A stretch of 9,749 nucleotides of DNA, taken from Rhodospirillales bacterium. GTDB lineage: Bacteria > Pseudomonadota > Alphaproteobacteria > Rhodospirillales > 2-02-FULL-58-16. Below are positions 7,320 through 9,749 of this stretch, piece by piece. The first letter of the stretch is position 1. Each line of letters opens with the position of its first letter. A program made the translations under genes and the position numbers. Below the pieces are notes generated by a model. It was not told the DNA's origin and did no database searches. It worked only from the letters and a program-made list of their open reading frames with translations. The stretch covers positions 1 through 9,749 of the forward strand of contig JAJFIG010000359.1 in assembly GCA_021775195.1 (NCBI GenBank), in the 5' to 3' direction.

Positions 7320-7398
7320 AAATGACGAGGGCTCGCGTCGCTCGTCCTTGAATATGCGCTGCATGTCCGGCGTCCTCGCTCCTAATCCCTCGTCATTT
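7320..7398. repeat. 12-bp inverted repeat inside the MITE-like element
   Basis: AAATGACGAGGG (7320-7331) is a perfect inverted copy of 7387-7398, with 55 nt between. It lies in the half of the element nearest accC. It may be a long-range stem in the transcript or the remnant of an older nested repeat end. Confidence 0.75.
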
Positions 7399-7407
7399 TC
7401 GCCGCAA

Positions 7408-7438
7408 CCACGGGAATAGCCTAATTGGGTCCACGACC
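7408..7438 (-). repeat. Right terminal inverted repeat of the MITE-like element
   Basis: This end is adjacent to accC. On the minus strand it starts GGTCGTGGACCCAATTAGGC and matches the left end at 28 of 31 positions. Its outermost base (7438) is the third base of the accC stop codon, and the TA at 7439-7440 gives the first two. Confidence 0.9.
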
Positions 7439-8781
7439 TAATCATTGGTTCCCGTGAAGTCCTCCAGCCAGCCGATGTCATAGTCGCCGTTGACGAATTC
7501 GGGATTGGCCACCAGGCGCTGGTGCAGGGGTATGGAGGTCTCCAGTCCATCGATGACGTATTCGCCAAGGGCGCGGCGGAGCCGCATCAGGCATTCGTTG
7601 CGGTTGGCGCCGTGGACGATCAGCTTGGCAATTAGGCTGTCGTAATGGGGCGGCACCCGGTAGCCGGAATAAAGCGCCGAGTCGACCCGTACGCCGAGGC
7701 CGCCGGGGGCGTAATAATCGCCAACCAGGCCGGGGGAGGGGAGAAACGTTTCCGGGTTCTCGGCGTTGATCCGGCATTCGATGGCATGGCCGGAGAAGCG
7801 GATATCTTCCTGTTTGAACCCCAGCGGTGCGCCGGCGGCCACCCGTAACATCTCGCGCACCAGATCGAGCCCGCAGATCATCTCGGTAACCGGGTGTTCC
7901 ACCTGGAGCCGGGTGTTCATTTCGATGAAATAAAATTCTCCGTCCTCAAAGAGGAACTCTATGGTACCGACGCTGCGATAGCCGATTTTCTTGATTGCCT
8001 TGGTGACCAGGTTACCGATGTCGCGCCGCTGTTCGGCATTGAGGGCCGGCGAGGGCGCTTCCTCCACCAGTTTCTGGTGGCGGCGCTGCATCGAGCAATC
8101 CCTCTCCCCCAGGTGCACGACGTTGCCGTGATGGTCGGCAAGAACCTGGACCTCGATATGCCGGGGCTGGGTGAGGAATTTTTCGATGTAAACGTCCGCG
8201 TTTCCGAACGCCGCCTGAGCCTCCTTGCGGGTCAAATCCAGTGCGCTGGCTAACTCGTTGGGCGCGTTTACGACCTTCATGCCGCGCCCGCCGCCTCCCG
8301 CCGTGGCCTTGATAAGCACGGGATAACCCATGTCGTCGGAGAATCGGCGGGCCTCCTCTTCGTTCCTTACCGGCCCGTCGGAACCGGGAACGACGGGTAT
8401 TCCGGCCTCACGCGCCACCCGTTTGGCGGTGATCTTGTCCCCCATCTGGCGGACGTGTTCGGATGACGGGCCGATGAAGGTGAACCCGTGTTCCTCGACC
8501 ATGGCGACAAAGTCGGCGTTCTCGGCGAGGAATCCGTAGCCCGGGTGAATGGCGTCGGCGTTGCTGATGGCCGCCGCCGTGAGGATGGCCTGGATGTTGA
8601 GGTAGCTGTCGCGGGCTGGCGCGGGGCCGATGCAGATGGCCTCATCGGCCAGGCGGACGTGCATGGCGTCGGTATCGGCGGTGGAATGGACGGCGACCGT
8701 GCGAATTCCCATTTCCCGGCAGGCCCGCAGGATTCGCAAAGCGATTTCACCGCGATTGGCGATCAGGACTTTTTCAAACAT
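7438..8781 (-). CDS. accC: Biotin carboxylase subunit of acetyl-CoA carboxylase
   Basis: Carboxylates the biotin on AccB using ATP and bicarbonate (EC 6.3.4.14), the first half-reaction of malonyl-CoA formation for fatty acid synthesis; cytoplasmic. 447 residues, normal for the family. The N-terminal domain is KVLIANRGEIALRILRACREMG (4-25). The ATP-grasp domain has the K116 region, K158 and the glycine-rich AGGGGRGMK (161-169). Catalytic and binding residues are E275, FIEMNTRLQVEHPVTEM (285-301, with E287, R291 and E296) and R337 in ECRINAENP. The C-terminal domain contains HYDSLIAKLIVHG. The ATG at 8781 matches the conserved start MFEKVLIANRGE. It lies 19 bp after accB in the same operon. 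The stop TAG is formed by the TA target site plus the first base of the inserted element; before insertion it would have been TAA. Confidence 0.98.
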   Translation of the reverse strand: MFEKVLIANRGEIALRILRACREMGIRTVAVHSTADTDAMHVRLADEAICIGPAPARDSYLNIQAILTAAAISNADAIHPGYGFLAENADFVAMVEEHGFTFIGPSSEHVRQMGDKITAKRVAREAGIPVVPGSDGPVRNEEEARRFSDDMGYPVLIKATAGGGGRGMKVVNAPNELASALDLTRKEAQAAFGNADVYIEKFLTQPRHIEVQVLADHHGNVVHLGERDCSMQRRHQKLVEEAPSPALNAEQRRDIGNLVTKAIKKIGYRSVGTIEFLFEDGEFYFIEMNTRLQVEHPVTEMICGLDLVREMLRVAAGAPLGFKQEDIRFSGHAIECRINAENPETFLPSPGLVGDYYAPGGLGVRVDSALYSGYRVPPHYDSLIAKLIVHGANRNECLMRLRRALGEYVIDGLETSIPLHQRLVANPEFVNGDYDIGWLEDFTGTND

Positions 8782-8788
8782 CGGAGTT

Positions 8789-8804
8789 CTAGGCCACGGC
8801 CTAG
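8789..8804. repeat. Palindrome in the accB-accC junction
   Basis: CTAGGCC (8789-8795) and GGCCTAG (8798-8804) form a perfect 7-bp inverted repeat with a 2-nt centre. It covers the accB stop codon and ends 8 bp before the accC ATG on the minus strand. It could form a small hairpin or a dyad site between the two cistrons. It may have arisen by chance. Confidence 0.55.
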
Positions 8805-9286
8805 GTAAGGATCATCAAGGGTTCGCCATATTCCACCGGCGTCCCGTTGGTGATCAGGATGCGTGCCACCTCGCCCGCTCTCGGAGCCTTGATCGGATTG
8901 AACACCTTCATTGCCTCGATCAGCAGGAGGGTCTGCCCCTCGGATACGGTATCGCCGACCTTGACGAAAGCTGGCGAGTCCGGGTCGTTCGCCGTGAATA
9001 CGACGCCGACCATGGGCGCGGTTACCAGGCCTGGATGGTCGGGTGCGAACTCATCCTCACCGGCGGAGACCGGGGGTTCGGCAGATTCCTCCGCCGCGCC
9101 GGTAATCCTGCTTGGGACTTCCGAGGGCGCTATCGTCGAAACCGGCGCCGCGGTCCCCCGTGCGACGCGCACATGCAAGTTCTCGACCCCGTACTCGATC
9201 TCGCTCAGGTTCATCTCGTCAAGCAGGCCGGCGAGTTGCCGGATGAGGTCGGTATTGACGTCGGTCTTCTTTCCAGGCTTGGCCAT
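8801..9286 (-). CDS. accB: Biotin carboxyl carrier protein of acetyl-CoA carboxylase
   Basis: Carries the biotin that shuttles carboxyl groups from AccC to the AccAD carboxyltransferase. 161 residues. The N-terminal region (about 8-42, NTDLIRQLAGLLDEMNLSEIEY) is the part that docks AccC in this family. It is followed by a Pro/Ala/Ser/Glu-rich flexible linker (about 43-88) and the C-terminal biotinyl domain (about 89-161). The biotin attachment site is EAMKVFN with K127. The ATG at 9286 follows the aroQ stop by 11 bp, and AGGAA sits about 5 nt before it, a good ribosome binding site. Part of the operon aroQ-accB-accC. accA and accD are elsewhere. Confidence 0.97.
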   Translation of the reverse strand: MAKPGKKTDVNTDLIRQLAGLLDEMNLSEIEYGVENLHVRVARGTAAPVSTIAPSEVPSRITGAAEESAEPPVSAGEDEFAPDHPGLVTAPMVGVVFTANDPDSPAFVKVGDTVSEGQTLLLIEAMKVFNPIKAPRAGEVARILITNGTPVEYGEPLMILT

Positions 9287-9297
9287 GTATTTCCTGT

Positions 9298-9749
9298 CTA
9301 CTTGGCTTTCTTGGTGGTTTCCAGCATTTGCGCCGCCGCATCCAGGGCCATCTGGTACCCGAAACCGCCGAATCCACAGATCATGCCCTTGGAGGCTTTG
9401 GAAACATAAGACTGCTGCCGAAATTCGTCCCGTTGATGGATGTTGGACAAATGGACCTCGATGACCGGTATCTCACAGGCGAGCAGGGCGTCGAGCAGGG
9501 CCACGGACGTATGGGTGTAGGCACCCGCGTTGACGATCAATAAGGCGTAGGTGCTGCGTGCTTCCTGAATCCAGTCAACCAGTTCGCCTTCACTGTTGCT
9601 CTGACGAAATTCCACGCCCAGCCCCAGGGCCGATGCGCGCTTGGCGCACGCGACCGCGATATCATCCAGGGTCTCGCTGCCGTAGATGTCGGGTTCGCGG
9701 GTACCCAGCATGTTGAGGTTCGGTCCATTCAGGACCAGGATATTGGGGG
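9298..9749 (-). CDS. aroQ: Type II 3-dehydroquinate dehydratase, 5' end cut by window edge
   Basis: Dehydrates 3-dehydroquinate to 3-dehydroshikimate, the third step of the shikimate pathway (EC 4.2.1.10); forms cytoplasmic dodecamers. 149 residues are visible, beginning PNILVLNGPNLNMLGTREPD, so only a few N-terminal residues and the start codon are missing (family about 145-150). Active-site features are visible: the Arg and Tyr of GTREPDIYG, the Asn of NAGAYTHTSVALLDA, the His of PVIEVHLSN and the Arg of HQRDEFRQQSY. The C-terminal GFGGFGYQMALDAA segment is typical. The internal ATG at 9711 is not the start, because conserved sequence continues upstream to the window edge. First visible gene of the aroQ-accB-accC-aat operon, an arrangement common in proteobacteria. 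Confidence 0.97.
   Translation of the reverse strand, partial: PNILVLNGPNLNMLGTREPDIYGSETLDDIAVACAKRASALGLGVEFRQSNSEGELVDWIQEARSTYALLIVNAGAYTHTSVALLDALLACEIPVIEVHLSNIHQRDEFRQQSYVSKASKGMICGFGGFGYQMALDAAAQMLETTKKAK

Larger units (their letters stand above)
7173..7438. mobile_element. 266-bp non-autonomous (MITE-like) element with terminal inverted repeats, between accC and aat
   Basis: The two ends are inverted repeats of 31 bp (7173-7203 and 7408-7438) matching at 28 positions, both beginning GGTCGTGGAC with outward TA dinucleotides at 7171-7172 and 7439-7440. The TA pair is the expected duplicated target; a TA duplication is known for IS630/Tc1-mariner and some IS5-group elements, but the family cannot be fixed by eye. 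No transposase fits in 266 bp, so mobilisation would need a related transposase in trans. The interior is rich in inverted repeats. Removing the element with one TA restores an accC/aat overlap in frame, which is strong independent evidence for the exact borders. It supplies the G of the current accC TAG stop. Confidence 0.9.

Noticed and set aside
7170..7364. A 64-residue open frame on the minus strand of the element (starting MQRIFKDERREPSSF), with AGGA 8 nt before the ATG.
   Set aside because: Arg/Pro/Gly-rich, no recognisable domain, and its stop is formed at the TA junction. The frame stays open upstream into an accC shadow frame, as expected in high-GC DNA. Conservation of this frame between genomic copies would change the view.
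7177..7419. Plus-strand open frame across the element (80 residues).
   Set aside because: No motif, no ribosome binding site, and antisense to the operon; it follows from base composition.
7629..7640. CAATTAGGCTGT inside accC is identical to 12 bases of the left terminal repeat (7184-7195).
   Set aside because: It encodes part of the conserved AccC stretch HYDSLIAKL on the other strand and lacks the rest of the repeat, so it is best taken as coincidence rather than a second insertion.
1..9749. tRNA, rRNA, CRISPR array, prophage or defence genes.
   Set aside because: No cloverleaf, spaced direct repeats, integrase or recognisable defence domains were seen on either strand.

Overview
The window reads as chromosomal DNA of an alphaproteobacterium, most likely of the Rhodospirillales type. 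This rests on a high-GC background, a bacterial NDUFA12-like complex I accessory protein, a DUF2155 protein, a large adenosylcobalamin-dependent ribonucleotide reductase, and the gene block aroQ-accB-accC-aat converging on DUF2155. Everything is inferred by reading translations and motifs; no database search was possible.

Layout. Positions 1-3083 (minus) hold nrdJ, a class II ribonucleotide reductase whose 3' end lies outside the window. About 0.9 kb without a convincing gene follows (3084-4020), containing a strong imperfect hairpin and two weak NrdR-box-like sites. Positions 4021-6569 (plus) are a tight five-gene run: NDUFA12-like protein, two tandem single-domain Mce/MlaD lipid-transport proteins, a class I SAM-dependent methyltransferase and a secreted DUF2155 protein. 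Facing it on the minus strand are aroQ (5' end cut by the window edge), accB, accC and aat. They cover shikimate-pathway dehydration, the biotin carrier and biotin carboxylase of acetyl-CoA carboxylase, and the N-degron aminoacyl-transferase.

The most striking feature is a 266-bp element (7173-7438) with 31-bp terminal inverted repeats (28/31 matching), flanked on both sides by TA and carrying no transposase. It sits exactly between accC and aat. Removing it with one TA in silico gives an ATG that overlaps the accC stop and is in frame with aat. So the element appears to have inserted after codon 2 of aat: it took away the native start codon and supplied the last base of the present accC stop. 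aat is left with only TTG start candidates.

The 3' ends of aat and the DUF2155 gene overlap antisense by 79 bp, with apparently conserved C-terminal residues encoded on both strands. I saw no CRISPR array, tRNA, rRNA, prophage gene or recognisable defence system. The candidate novel item is the small, highly structured transposon-like element and what it does to aat.
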